Shown here piece after piece: positions 6,826 to 16,010 of a stretch of DNA of 64,000 nucleotides. The notes under the pieces were generated by a model. It was not told the origin of the DNA, searched no databases, and saw only the letters and a list, made by a program, of their open reading frames with translations. The position numbers and the translations under genes were made by a program. Positions within the stretch are counted from its first letter, which is position 1. Each line of letters opens with the position of its first letter. The DNA is from Candidatus Omnitrophota bacterium (GTDB lineage Bacteria; Omnitrophota; Omnitrophia; Omnitrophales; JACROU01), in assembly GCA_029261035.1 (NCBI GenBank), contig JAJDCD010000023.1:1-64000 (forward strand), written 5' to 3'.

Positions 6826-9800
6826 ATGAAAAGAATTAAAATTTTATCTATATTAATGAGCATGGTATTTGTTATGCAGACAGTTATTATTTCTCCTGTG
6901 ACAGCAAATCCAGAAGCATCAACTTTAGGAATTAAAATTTCTCCACAATTGGCTACAGTTAATATGTATGCCTCTAAACATTCTGAAGGCAAGAAAGTTT
7001 TCTTTATTCAGGATGCACATTCTAATTATGAAGCACAACAAAAAGTGAGAGATATTTTAAAAGAAATGGTTCCTCAACTTAAAACCCAAACAGTTTTGGT
7101 TGAAGGAGCGACGAAGTCTTTAGAACCGCGTGTTTTTGATTTTTCTGATTCCGAGATTATAAATAAGCAGGTTGCAGAAAAGTTGGCTCAAAAAGGGTTG
7201 GTTAATGGGGCGGAGCTTTTTATGTTGGAGCCTGAGGCTAAGGATGTCTCCTTTTTAGGCTTGGAGAAAGCGGAGCTTTATACTCAAGAGCGTGTCGCTT
7301 TTATGAATGTGATTCAATTGAAGAGTGAAACAACTCGTTTTATTTCTTTACTCGAAAGTCGTTTGGATGCCCTAAAAGCTCGAGTGTTTAATAGTAAGCT
7401 TAGAGAGTTAGATCGTAAATTTTCTGATTACAAAAAGAAAAAGATTTCTTTGCTGGCCTGGTTTCGTGCGTTAGATGCTATGACCTTAAAGAACCTGATA
7501 TACCCTTTAAATGATCCAAAGAACATCCGGGATTATCCCAACTTAGTACGTCTTGCCATCAGTAATGAAGCGTCCACACAAATAAGAACAGACCTTTTAG
7601 CAAAAGAGAAGAAAGAGCTTACGACTCTTTTGGCCACATACCCCGAACAACAACAGTTGCTTTCTTTGATAGGGACCAACCAAGTTTCTAGGATTAACGA
7701 AGAGAGTGTTGCGCGCCTTTTTGAAGTAGCAGAGAGCTTAGGCGTTGATTGGAATCAATTTTTGCATATAAGAAAGTCTTTTATTTCTCAGCTTCTAACT
7801 TCTGATATGGATGGAAACGAGCTGTTTAGAGAGATGGAGATTTTAAAAGAAAGCCTTTATTTTGAATTAGCAGAAACAGAAAAAGAGAAAAAGGTTATTC
7901 AATTAGAGCATGAGCTACGTATTCTAAAAGATCTTTTGTCCTTAGAATCCACCCGTGAGACGTGGAAAAAAATCTTGGCTGAACTTAGTCAAATCAGTCC
8001 TAACGACTGGATGCGCCGTTATCAAGAGTTGGAGTTAAGTTCTAAAGGGTTGGAGTTGGAACTGATGAAGAAAGCTCAGACGGCTTTTGAGAACGCCGTT
8101 CGTTTTTATGATTTTGCACGGGATCGTGAGCAAGTATTTGCTGAGCGTATTCGTCAAGCATTACAAAAAGAAAAAAGTGATTCTGTAATTGTGTTAAGTG
8201 GAGGGTTTCATACAGAAGGTTTGTATTTGGAGCTGATTAAAGATCCGATACAGTTTTCTGTGATTCAACCGCAGCTTAAAAGTAAAACGGATATTCAAAA
8301 CTATTATGATGCTGTTTTCGAATCCAGAGATTTGAGTTTTGTAACAGGTAAGATGGCAGCAGTTCCTTATGCAGAGCTAGACCCTGAGCAACCTGCGAAT
8401 GCTTGGGTACGCGCGCAGATTGCAACTGAACTTTTAAATGAAGTAAACACTGCAGAGTTTAATGAAGCCTACTTAAATCAAAACCCTCTATTTGAACGGG
8501 CTGGGGCCACAGTTGTTGTCGAAGAAGGAATCATTCGTCTGGAACAACAAGAAGCATCAAGCTTAGGATTTGATGGGAGTCGCTGGACTCAGGAGCTTAC
8601 AATTGCTGGTTTAAAAGGACAGATGCAAAAGCTCATTCAAGATGGATTTGGAACGGAAGGAACTAGTTTTGCTTTGGTTGAAAATCCAAATGATAAAACA
8701 AGTTCTCTTAATATTTCTGCCGAAAATAGACAAGTAGAAGTTTTTTATACAAAAGATAGAACAGTCAGAGATATTTTAGAAGCTTTAATTAATTATAGTC
8801 CTGCAAGCGATATCCCTGTGGTCTTTAGTGTTAAGTTGAACCAGCTTGCAGAAGAGTATTTTCCTGATCTTGCAAGAAGAAGTAAGGTGCCTACAGAAGC
8901 TCCAAAACCTAAAGAATCTGTTATCAAAAGCACTTCTACAGAATTGACTTTGGTAGATTTTGAAAAAGTAAGTGTAGACGGTATTGCTTTTAAACTGCAG
9001 CTTAATTTTTTGGTAACAACACCAAACCAAGTAGATGTAAGGTACATCCCTTTGGGTGGTAACAATGTCCAGATCACGGTTGAGTATGGGCCTAAGGCGG
9101 ATGCGAAAACCATTCTTAAAGCATTGCTCAACAACCCTCAAGTAAGAGATCGGGAAGATATCTATTCAGCATTTCAAGAATTGTCTCAAGCTCAAGCAAG
9201 CAGTTTGGGAGAGAATTTAAAAATATTATCGAATGCGGAAATTGTTTCTAAACTCAGTGCTGTCATTAATGAGAATAGGGTGGCTTCCACAAGAGTTACA
9301 CCACCTTTGGAGTTGGCTTTAATCACATCAGAAAATCAGACTCTAGGTAGACCTTCTACTATTAGTCGAAGTTATTTGAATTCGGATAAAATATTGGTAG
9401 AAAAAGTAACTGTTACAGCTCATCCTCAGGAATCTATTTTGGTAATTGCTAAATCTATAGAGAGCTATCCACTTAGAGTTAGAAATGCATCTTCAGCAAT
9501 GCCTTTGGATGTTCGTTCTGCTTTTTCGAGCCTAGCACAAGGAAAAAGCAAAGTTATTGCTACTCAGGAATTGCCAGAAAGTGTTAGAGCGAAGTTGGCT
9601 GAGGTTATAGATGCGTCTAGTATTTCCGAAGTAAGTGCTGAAAGTTCTGTTCCGGTGGCCGTTTCTCCAGAATCGAAAGCTAAACCTATAGCATTAGATG
9701 TTCAAAATCTTTCAACGCCTCTTTCTAGTGCAAATGAAACAATACAAGCATTAACAGCTGTTGGGAGTCAGCCTCAACTAGCAATAGGTGCATCTATTCA

Positions 9801-11532
9801 TTTTTCCCCTAATTTGCTTTTTGCTTTAGCGCCTCGACCTGTGAGTCCTGATGGAACTTTTGTTCAAGATGAAGCTATTTCTCGTGTTGCACTTCCAGAG
9901 GTTAAAGTAGCTCCAGGGCTTCTAGTTCAAGAGAATTCATCGTTCAATGTTACTGCGACTCCTGCATTAGTGCCGGTGATGCCAGGAAAAAGTATTTTAC
10001 CAGTAAACCCAACGCGCTTTTTTATTGGGGAAAATTTAAATGTTGTTGGAGAAACTCAAATTAGTTTGGGACAAAACTCAGTTCTTATTATTGGGAATAA
10101 TGTAAGACTAGAAAACTTACGGTTAAATGTGGGTGATAATCAAAGGCTTGTTATAGGAGATAATGCGGTTCTTTCTGGAGTGCTTATTTTATTTCCTTTG
10201 GACAATAGAGCCCGAGAACCATTTACTACGGAGACCACAACGAGTCCCTCTTTACCTCTGGCGGTGATATCATCAAACACACAAGCTGCTTTGAATTTGC
10301 CTTCTGTTGCCGTTGAGGCTAGCGGCCAGCTGCTAATCCCTGAGGGAAATACAAATGTGAGTTTTCCTGAAGTTATTGTGGGTCAGGATACTCAAGCAAC
10401 TGTTAATCCATCCACTGGCGAAGTGGATACAAGTGTTCCTGATGCAGAGCTTGTTTTACAAGCGCGTAGTTTGGGGTTCCCTCAAGCTGGATTGCCGCTA
10501 CCAACGGTGAATCGTGTTATACCCAACCCTCGTTTCCCAACAACTCCTAATTTTCCGACGGCAGATCGCATTGCACAGCTGGGTGGCGTCGTAAGCACTC
10601 CAGAGAGTTTTCTGGAATACTTGTCTTTGTTTAGAGCTACCATTCCAAATAAGCGATTCACTCTTGAAGAGCAAGTAGCGTTAGCGGAAGTGGCTTTAGA
10701 AGATTCAAGATTTGTGAACCCTTTGATTGCAGATGGAATCATTCGTATTGGTTTACAAGATCCCTCAGTGCAGCTTCAGAACATGGAGACAAGCTTGGGA
10801 CGTGTTCAAACTAATTTGCAAACAGAAATTTTAAAAGCAGTGATTTTGAAACTCAAAAATAATCGAGTTTCGGTTACTTTGGCCTTGAGTGATCCGAGTA
10901 GTGTCTTTTCATTAAACAACGATGCTTACAAACAAGCGGTTGAATTTCATCTTCAGAATAATCCAAATGCAACTTTTCAATTTGTCCATTTAGGCTCTGC
11001 TGAGGATATAGAAAAAATTGATGAGCAGTTTTATCGATTTGGAGAACGTTTTAAAGTTATCCCCGCCACGTCTCAAAATTGGCAAATAGCGTTAAAAGGA
11101 CTTATGGGAGAAGAGTTGTTGCAAGTGGTGCGACGCTTGCCTGCAGGTTTACCGATTAAAACATTACAGCAACTTTATGGGAATAAACACATTTCTGTTT
11201 TATTACCCGCTCCAGCTTGGAAACAGAATGTTGAGCTGCCTAGTGAGTCTATTGTTAAAGTAAGTTCACTAGCTCAGGATACAGACTTTTTTCAGAATGC
11301 AGACCAGAACTACGGTATCGTAAATGACGTTGCTTTCTTGGAAATTAGTTTGGCACAATTAGTTTCGCTTTTTGAAGGTAAAAATTTAGAATTGAGACAA
11401 GTTATTCCTGGGGAAGTTTTTATTTATGCAGATAATTTCTTCAGTTTAAATCGAGATCAAATGCTTCAAGGGCTCATTGATGATATTCATGAGCAAGCGA
11501 TCCAACTACAACGCTTGGCATATCAGGCATAG
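6826..11532 (+). CDS. Giant secreted protein 1 with shared DAH/GGFH N-terminal domain
   Basis: A 1568-residue protein I do not recognise as a named family. A Sec signal (MKRIKILS, then a hydrophobic run, cut likely after VTA near 27) is followed by the domain shared by all four giants: QDAH at 62-65, VEGA at 92-95, a LGLEK..LY motif near 145, and GGFH near 460. This looks like the ChaN/TraB/Tiki-type fold (inference). Beyond it, two related domains of about 100 residues at roughly 585-690 and 700-790 each pair a beta strand with TVRDILEAL or DAKTILKAL. A long Ser/Ala/Val-rich stretch follows, then a beta-helix-like segment near 1090-1125 with repeated IGDN-type turns. SLG motifs lie near 579, 794, 1215 and 1323. 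The final 245 residues resemble the tails of the other giants. Probably extracytoplasmic; function unknown. Confidence 0.8.
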   Translation: MKRIKILSILMSMVFVMQTVIISPVTANPEASTLGIKISPQLATVNMYASKHSEGKKVFFIQDAHSNYEAQQKVRDILKEMVPQLKTQTVLVEGATKSLEPRVFDFSDSEIINKQVAEKLAQKGLVNGAELFMLEPEAKDVSFLGLEKAELYTQERVAFMNVIQLKSETTRFISLLESRLDALKARVFNSKLRELDRKFSDYKKKKISLLAWFRALDAMTLKNLIYPLNDPKNIRDYPNLVRLAISNEASTQIRTDLLAKEKKELTTLLATYPEQQQLLSLIGTNQVSRINEESVARLFEVAESLGVDWNQFLHIRKSFISQLLTSDMDGNELFREMEILKESLYFELAETEKEKKVIQLEHELRILKDLLSLESTRETWKKILAELSQISPNDWMRRYQELELSSKGLELELMKKAQTAFENAVRFYDFARDREQVFAERIRQALQKEKSDSVIVLSGGFHTEGLYLELIKDPIQFSVIQPQLKSKTDIQNYYDAVFESRDLSFVTGKMAAVPYAELDPEQPANAWVRAQIATELLNEVNTAEFNEAYLNQNPLFERAGATVVVEEGIIRLEQQEASSLGFDGSRWTQELTIAGLKGQMQKLIQDGFGTEGTSFALVENPNDKTSSLNISAENRQVEVFYTKDRTVRDILEALINYSPASDIPVVFSVKLNQLAEEYFPDLARRSKVPTEAPKPKESVIKSTSTELTLVDFEKVSVDGIAFKLQLNFLVTTPNQVDVRYIPLGGNNVQITVEYGPKADAKTILKALLNNPQVRDREDIYSAFQELSQAQASSLGENLKILSNAEIVSKLSAVINENRVASTRVTPPLELALITSENQTLGRPSTISRSYLNSDKILVEKVTVTAHPQESILVIAKSIESYPLRVRNASSAMPLDVRSAFSSLAQGKSKVIATQELPESVRAKLAEVIDASSISEVSAESSVPVAVSPESKAKPIALDVQNLSTPLSSANETIQALTAVGSQPQLAIGASIHFSPNLLFALAPRPVSPDGTFVQDEAISRVALPEVKVAPGLLVQENSSFNVTATPALVPVMPGKSILPVNPTRFFIGENLNVVGETQISLGQNSVLIIGNNVRLENLRLNVGDNQRLVIGDNAVLSGVLILFPLDNRAREPFTTETTTSPSLPLAVISSNTQAALNLPSVAVEASGQLLIPEGNTNVSFPEVIVGQDTQATVNPSTGEVDTSVPDAELVLQARSLGFPQAGLPLPTVNRVIPNPRFPTTPNFPTADRIAQLGGVVSTPESFLEYLSLFRATIPNKRFTLEEQVALAEVALEDSRFVNPLIADGIIRIGLQDPSVQLQNMETSLGRVQTNLQTEILKAVILKLKNNRVSVTLALSDPSSVFSLNNDAYKQAVEFHLQNNPNATFQFVHLGSAEDIEKIDEQFYRFGERFKVIPATSQNWQIALKGLMGEELLQVVRRLPAGLPIKTLQQLYGNKHISVLLPAPAWKQNVELPSESIVKVSSLAQDTDFFQNADQNYGIVNDVAFLEISLAQLVSLFEGKNLELRQVIPGEVFIYADNFFSLNRDQMLQGLIDDIHEQAIQLQRLAYQA

Positions 11533-11534
11533 AT

Positions 11535-11641
11535 TCCCCCTGTCTCGTACGTAGTCGTTCGAGGGGGCTGTCATTCTGAGCGTAGCAAAGAATCTTGGGG
11601 TTTTAATTTGCTAAAGATCCTTCGCTACGCTCAGGATGACA
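11535..11641. repeat. Hairpin plus TGTCATT/ATGACA inverted repeat after giant gene 1
   Basis: Just after the stop codon, CCCCC...CGAGGGGG (about 11535-11566) can fold as a hairpin that may help terminate transcription. It is followed by a miniature inverted repeat at 11569-11641 with arms TGTCATTCTGAGCGTAGC and GCTACGCTCAGGATGACA. The arms resemble other TGTCAT-ended repeats at 15875, 47137 and 58221. The rest of the gap up to 11818 is A+T-rich and holds TATACT near 11733, a possible -10 for the next gene without a clear -35. Confidence 0.7.
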
Positions 11642-11818
11642 ACTAGAATTTAATTTTTCCCATATGCTATGGACTAAGTAACATCGACCTTTTTTACAGA
11701 CTTCTAACTTTCAGCCAACCTTTTTTTACTATATACTATCTTTAATAATTATTATTATGTAGAGGACTTTTTTAGAAATGGGATTCTATCCGCTCTACAC
11801 AAATAAATGAGGTAAATC

Positions 11819-12706
11819 ATGTTAAAAACGAATGAAAAAAAACTTGTTGAAATGGCTGTTCAGGGCAAGCCAGCAAGCGCCTACCAATGGGGAGCTTTTG
11901 AAGTAGGGCATGATGGAGTTCCTTATGCTTTTCCTTCTACGGGAGGGATTACTTACAATGTAAAGGTAGGAGACCCTGCATTTGGATGGGCGGGGGATCA
12001 TATTGAGGCGGGTGTTTCAACAATTCAAGATGAGAACAATCGCTCAAGTAAGGCTAATTCAGGTTATAACTTTTTGGCGTGTATTGGGAATGAAGCACGT
12101 ATTGTTTCTGGTGCGGCAAAGGGAAAAAAGGGGACAGTACTTGGGACCCATGGTGGTGTTGAGCATGTGATGATTGATTTTGATGCTAAAACTTTAGATC
12201 AAATGACGATGGATGACAAAATTTTAATTCGTACAAAAGGACAAGGGCTTCAGCTTCTAGATTATCCAGATGTCTTGACTTATAGTTTAGATCCTAGAGT
12301 GTTGCATAAAATGCCAATTAAAGAAACAAATGGTGTTCTTGAAGTGGGAGTGACAACCGTTGTTCCTGCTTGTGTGATGGGGTCGGGCATTGGCTCCATG
12401 AATATTGGAACGGGAGATTATGACATCATGACTCATGATGAAAAAATAGTAAAAAAATATAACTTAGATAAGTTATGTTTTGGAGATTTTGTTGCTATTA
12501 TGGATCATGATAACTCTTATGGAAGGACGTACAAGCAAGGTGCTGTTTCGATTTGTGTAGTTGTTCATAGTGATTGTGTCTTAGCAGGGCATGGGCCTGG
12601 GGTGACAACGGTGATGACAACCGCGAAGAAGAGTGGGATTGTTCCAAAGATAAATGCTAAGGCTAATTTGGGGCGGTTGTTGGGGATTGGACGGTTTAAG
12701 AAGTAG
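11819..12706 (+). CDS. DUF4438 family protein
   Basis: A 295-residue protein matching my memory of the DUF4438 family, known from Thermotogae and several uncultured phyla and without an assigned reaction. Visible marks are the glycine-rich start (GVPYAFPSTGG, GDPAFGW), GIGNEARIVSGAAKGKKG with a beta-barrel-like turn near residue 105, GVTTVVPACVMGSGIGSMNIGTGDYD in the middle, and HDNSYGRTYKQGA with VVHSDCVLAGHGPG near the end. There is no signal peptide or membrane segment, so it is probably cytosolic. A GAGG stretch lies just before the ATG. The last 50 bases switch to G-rich codons ahead of the partial repeat at 12738. It seems to be a single-gene unit. Confidence 0.75.
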   Translation: MLKTNEKKLVEMAVQGKPASAYQWGAFEVGHDGVPYAFPSTGGITYNVKVGDPAFGWAGDHIEAGVSTIQDENNRSSKANSGYNFLACIGNEARIVSGAAKGKKGTVLGTHGGVEHVMIDFDAKTLDQMTMDDKILIRTKGQGLQLLDYPDVLTYSLDPRVLHKMPIKETNGVLEVGVTTVVPACVMGSGIGSMNIGTGDYDIMTHDEKIVKKYNLDKLCFGDFVAIMDHDNSYGRTYKQGAVSICVVVHSDCVLAGHGPGVTTVMTTAKKSGIVPKINAKANLGRLLGIGRFKK

Positions 12707-12737
12707 TAGGTAAGTGGGATGTGTTCTCTGTTCGTCG

Positions 12738-12808
12738 TCGGAATGGTTTTGGTTCGGCGCTCAGACAGCACAAAAGTGACTGTCACCTTAGGTGACTGTC
12801 ACTTTTGT
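12738..12808 (+). repeat. Partial three-hairpin repeat (left arm) carrying the GTGACTGTCAC palindrome
   Basis: CGGAATGG and GGCGCTCAGACAGCAC match the left half of hairpin 1 in the complete copies, but the right arm is missing. Its apical part is a long hairpin, CAAAAGTGACTGTCACC-TTA-GGTGACTGTCACTTTTG (12771-12807), with a single central mismatch. Copy F at 52662 has the same kind of apical insert. Confidence 0.75.
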
Positions 12809-12827
12809 TAATGGGTACAGCCTATCC

Positions 12828-12899
12828 TTTGTCTAGGGGACACGCACTTTTGGCACAATTGCTTTCGCAATAGTTCCAAAAATCCATGTCCCCGACTTC
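12828..12899. repeat. 72-bp hairpin repeat, copy 1
   Basis: TTTGTCTAGGGGACACGCAC, CACAATTGCTTTCGCAAT and ATGTCCCCGACTTC form an imperfect hairpin (GGGGACA against TGTCCCC, with an inner AATTGC-TTT-CGCAAT). A close second copy is at 47260-47332. Copy 1 lies 60 bases before the DUF309 gene and copy 2 lies beside the alcohol dehydrogenase stop, so no common regulatory role is evident. Confidence 0.75.
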
Positions 12900-12955
12900 G
12901 ACTTCGTTTCTTTAATATTTTTAGCGATTTGCTAAAAGCGATGTAAAAAAAATGA

Positions 12956-13324
12956 ATGGTGATTGTGGAAAAATATGATCAGCGGTATGTTGAGTTTATA
13001 GAGTTATTTAATGAGAGGCGGTATTGGGATAGCCATGAAGTCCTAGAAGACTTGTGGTTGGAACAACGGGACAATCCCCACCGACTGTACTTTAAAGCAC
13101 TTATTCAGTTGGCAGGCTCTCTCTATCATGTAGAGAGAAGTAATTTTACTCCAGCTTGGTCTTTGTATCGCTCTGCTAGTAAGTATTTAGAAGAATTTCC
13201 TCCTGAGTGCTTAGGTCTGAAAGTAAAGCTTCTATTAGATGAAATGAGTATATTTATAAAATTTTGTGAAAATCAGGGCTTGAGAGACGGGCAGAAGTGG
13301 CCGATAATTAAAACTGGCTTTTAA
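12956..13324 (+). CDS. DUF309 family protein
   Basis: A 122-residue all-helical protein of the DUF309 family, whose function is unknown. The signature is the early F-N-E-R-R-Y-W-D-S-H-E-V-L-E-D-L-W stretch at about 17-33, containing the family's H-E-x-x-E-x-x-W core. A second helical segment, LYFKALIQLAGSLYHVERSN near residue 45, carries the conserved Gln/Ala face. The start is uncertain: ATG 12956 and GTG 12959 are in frame, another ATG at 12952 is out of frame, and no ribosome site is evident. It precedes the NRDE protein and glgC on the same strand with short gaps and could share their transcript. Confidence 0.8.
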   Translation: MVIVEKYDQRYVEFIELFNERRYWDSHEVLEDLWLEQRDNPHRLYFKALIQLAGSLYHVERSNFTPAWSLYRSASKYLEEFPPECLGLKVKLLLDEMSIFIKFCENQGLRDGQKWPIIKTGF

Positions 13325-13366
13325 TTTTTTAAAGGATTTACGCTATTTACAAGGAAGTACTGTTAT

Positions 13367-14152
13367 ATGTCATTACTTATTATAGGTCTTAGGACCTACC
13401 GAAACTTTCCTATTTGTATTGGATATAATCGAGAAGAAAATCCAAAACGAAAAACTTCTATGCCTAAATTGACGGAAGATAAGAAGTCTGTGATTGCAGG
13501 TTTGGACGCTTCTTCTGAGGGTACATGGGTAGGGTCTAATCAACACAACCTTGTGGTTGCTTTGGTTAATCGAAACGAAAAGCCGTTGGCTGCACAGAAA
13601 AAATCTAGAGGACAACTTGTATCTCAAGCTCTGGAGCTTGAGCATCCAGATAAAGTTTTAGCATTCCTTAAAAAGTCAGCAAAAGAAAGCAGACCTTTTA
13701 ATTTATTTTTTGGGAATATGAATGTTGCTTACTCTGCTCAATGGGATGGTAAGAAGTTAACCGCAAAAAAACTAGACAATGGCTATTATGTTATCCTTCC
13801 CGAAGGAATTAATCCTAAAAAAGATCCTTTTGTGAAGCACGTTGTCGAAAAAATGGAACATAATCCAGAAAGTGAATATATTCAAGAAGTTTACTTAGAT
13901 GAGTGGAGAGATATTTTTTTCCGTTTGATTCAATTATGTCGTGAGCATGAAGAGAGTAAAAATAATCCTGAAGAGAAAAAGAAGAAGGCTGTAGGGAAAA
14001 AGAAGGGAACACGTACTATTTCTTCCTCGTTGTTTGTGCTTGCAAATAGAGGTGTTCAATTTGGCTATTTATGGCATTTGACAGGATCTCCTTTAACAGG
14101 GACTTATCGTGATTTCTCAAAACATTTAAGAAAAATAGAAAGTACGAAATAA
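13367..14152 (+). CDS. NRDE family protein (TANGO2-like)
   Basis: A 261-residue member of the NRDE/TANGO2 family, found from bacteria to mammals and proposed to act in lipid or haem handling; no reaction is established. The usual near-N-terminal NRDE is here NREE (YNREEN, residues 20-25). It is followed by the family's GLDASSEGTWVGSN and ALVNRNE near 44-70. FNLFFGN near 105 and the closing GYLWHLTGSPL...FSKHL are also typical. There is a lysine-rich insert (EEKKKKAVGKKKG) near residue 205. An AAGGAAG sequence about 10 bases before ATG 13367 supports the start. glgC begins 7 bases after its stop, so the two are probably co-transcribed. Confidence 0.8.
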   Translation: MSLLIIGLRTYRNFPICIGYNREENPKRKTSMPKLTEDKKSVIAGLDASSEGTWVGSNQHNLVVALVNRNEKPLAAQKKSRGQLVSQALELEHPDKVLAFLKKSAKESRPFNLFFGNMNVAYSAQWDGKKLTAKKLDNGYYVILPEGINPKKDPFVKHVVEKMEHNPESEYIQEVYLDEWRDIFFRLIQLCREHEESKNNPEEKKKKAVGKKKGTRTISSSLFVLANRGVQFGYLWHLTGSPLTGTYRDFSKHLRKIESTK

Positions 14153-14159
14153 AAGATTT

Positions 14160-15416
14160 ATGAATAATCTTAAATGCATTATTTTGGGGGGTGGGCACGG
14201 AAAGAGACTTTATCCCTTAACCCAATTTCGTTCTAAGCCAGCGGTTCCTATCGGTACGAAGTACCGTCTTATTGACATTCCTATTAGCAACTCCCTTAAC
14301 TCTGGAATTAAAGATATTTATGTTTTAACCCAGTTTAATTCGGTTTCATTAAATAATCACATACACCAAACTTATAAGTTTGACTATTTCTCAGATACTA
14401 AAGTTCAGCTTTTGGCTGCAGAGCAGACCATGGGGAATATGAACTGGTTTCAAGGTACGGCCGATGCTGTAAGAAAACACATGACACACTATAGTTTGAA
14501 ACCTAATGATAATGTGCTCATTCTATCGGGAGATCATTTATATCGAATGGATTTTAATGAGGTGCTTCGCTTCCACATAGATAAAGATGCGGATATTACA
14601 CTTGCGGTGAACCCAGTCGAAGAGAAAGAAACGCGGCATTATGGGATTATGAACTTAGATGATGATGAGAGAATTGTCGATTTTAAGGAGAAGCCCAAAG
14701 AAAAGGCTCAGCTTAAAACAGTAGATTTGTCACCGGCATTAAAAAAGAGATATCACATTCCTCAAGATAAACCACACTACTTAGCTTCTATGGGCATTTA
14801 CATCTTTAAAGCTCGAATCTTAGAACAGCTCTTATTAGGGAATGAGTCTGATTTTGGGAAAGAAATTATTCCAAAAGCACTTTTTAAACATAAAGCGTAT
14901 GGTTACTATTTTAAAGATTATTGGCGTGATATTGGAACCATTGATAGTTTTTATGACTCATGTATGGAGTTGACAAAGACAGACTCTCAATTTAGTTTTT
15001 TAGCCCCACAAAAGATTTATACCCATCCTCGTTTTTTGCCTCCAACCACAATAGCTAAAAGTGTTATTGATCAAGCGGTTATTCCGGAGGGTTGTGTGCT
15101 TGAAGAGACTCATATAGAACGTTGTAGCGTTGGACTACGATCTATTTTAAAGAAAAACTCTCAAGTCGAAGATACGGTTTTAATGGGAGCGGATTATTAC
15201 GAGTGGAAAGTCCCTAAAAAATTCCCTCCAATTGGCATTGGAGAGAATACATTTATCCGTAAAGCTATTATTGATAAGAATGCACGTATTGGGAAAAATG
15301 TATCTATTCGTAATGAGAAAAATTTAGATAATTTTGATAGTTTGAACTATTGTATTCGAGATGGAATTGTTATTATTCCTAAGAATGGAATTATCCCCGA
15401 CGGCACAAAAATTTAG
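14160..15416 (+). CDS. glgC: Glucose-1-phosphate adenylyltransferase
   Basis: Makes ADP-glucose from ATP and glucose-1-phosphate, the committed step of bacterial glycogen synthesis. Over 418 residues it has the nucleotidyl-transferase N-terminus with GGGHGKRLYPLT at 9-20 (usually GGGxGTRL; Lys replaces Thr), KPAVPIGTKYRLIDIPISN, GTADAVR near 100, SGDHLYRMD near 120 (catalytic Asp) and KDYWRDIGTI near 255. A C-terminal left-handed beta-helix of hexapeptide repeats follows (RKAIIDKNARIGKNVSI). No glycogen synthase or branching enzyme is in the window. Its stop overlaps the stop of the convergent JAMM gene by two bases. Confidence 0.96.
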   Translation: MNNLKCIILGGGHGKRLYPLTQFRSKPAVPIGTKYRLIDIPISNSLNSGIKDIYVLTQFNSVSLNNHIHQTYKFDYFSDTKVQLLAAEQTMGNMNWFQGTADAVRKHMTHYSLKPNDNVLILSGDHLYRMDFNEVLRFHIDKDADITLAVNPVEEKETRHYGIMNLDDDERIVDFKEKPKEKAQLKTVDLSPALKKRYHIPQDKPHYLASMGIYIFKARILEQLLLGNESDFGKEIIPKALFKHKAYGYYFKDYWRDIGTIDSFYDSCMELTKTDSQFSFLAPQKIYTHPRFLPPTTIAKSVIDQAVIPEGCVLEETHIERCSVGLRSILKKNSQVEDTVLMGADYYEWKVPKKFPPIGIGENTFIRKAIIDKNARIGKNVSIRNEKNLDNFDSLNYCIRDGIVIIPKNGIIPDGTKI

Positions 15417-15835
15417 GAGAGTATTTGTATCTCTTCTTCTATAAATTGTTTTGACTCTTCATTTAAAATCCAAGATTGCATTTGTGAAAACTTCCCCTGA
15501 TTAATAGAGCAGATAACATAAGAGAAGATAGGCCACGCAAGGCTTCTGTCTGTTTCTGATGCCATTGACGGGTGGTCTGGGTGGGAATGATAAATACCTA
15601 TCACTTTTAACCCTTCATTTTCTGCAGCTTTTTCTATAGCAGCATACTGTTTTGGATCTAAATCATAGCGGTCATTTTTATGATCTGGGTTTAAGTTGCT
15701 GACAGGATAAAGCCGCTGAATTTCTTTTTTGGTGGGACCCCGTTTTCCTACAAGCAAACCGCATACTTCTTCAGGATACCCTTTTTGTGTGAGAGCTATT
15801 AACTCGCTGTGGATTTTATGGGGGAGCGTGAGCAT
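15413..15835 (-). CDS. JAMM/MPN zinc metallopeptidase
   Basis: A 140-residue single-domain protein of the JAB1/MPN/Mov34 family. The zinc-peptidase signature is complete: Glu in YPEEVCGLLVG near residue 20 and HSHPDHPSMASETD near 85-98 with both His and the Asp. Bacterial stand-alone members cleave small sulfur-carrier proteins or isopeptide bonds (Mec type); no ThiS/MoaD-like partner is adjacent. I chose the ATG at 15835, because AAAGGA lies 5 bases before it and MLTLPHKIH begins the domain; the longer reading frame runs into repeat sequence. It lies downstream of ilvD on the same strand, 175 bases away. Confidence 0.85.
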   Translation of the reverse strand: MLTLPHKIHSELIALTQKGYPEEVCGLLVGKRGPTKKEIQRLYPVSNLNPDHKNDRYDLDPKQYAAIEKAAENEGLKVIGIYHSHPDHPSMASETDRSLAWPIFSYVICSINQGKFSQMQSWILNEESKQFIEEEIQILS

Positions 15836-15874
15836 GAGCGTCCTTTGTGTGTTAGGGCCTTTGTTTCTCTGTGC

Positions 15875-15943
15875 TGTCATCCCCGCGAAAGCGGGGATCC
15901 AGAGTTAAATATAACTGGATTCCCGATCAAGTCGGGAATGACA
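15875..15943. repeat. TGTCAT...ATGACA miniature inverted repeat
   Basis: TGTCATCCCCGCGAAAGCGGGGATCC and GGATTCCCGATCAAGTCGGGAATGACA form two internal hairpins (CCCCGC-GAAA-GCGGGG and TCCCGA-TCAAG-TCGGGA) between TGTCAT and ATGACA ends. It sits in the gap between ilvD and the JAMM gene. The same end sequences recur at 11569, 47137 and 58221. Confidence 0.75.
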
Positions 15944-16010
15944 AAAGTTCAACAAAAACTTTTTATCTATCCGCTCTACGCTAAACGCTATGCACTAGTA
16001 ATCAAAGGGT

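Noticed and set aside
8785-9141. Antisense frames of 113-118 residues within giant gene 1
   Set aside because: They are shadows of the plus-strand coding sequence; no ribosome site and no recognisable motif.
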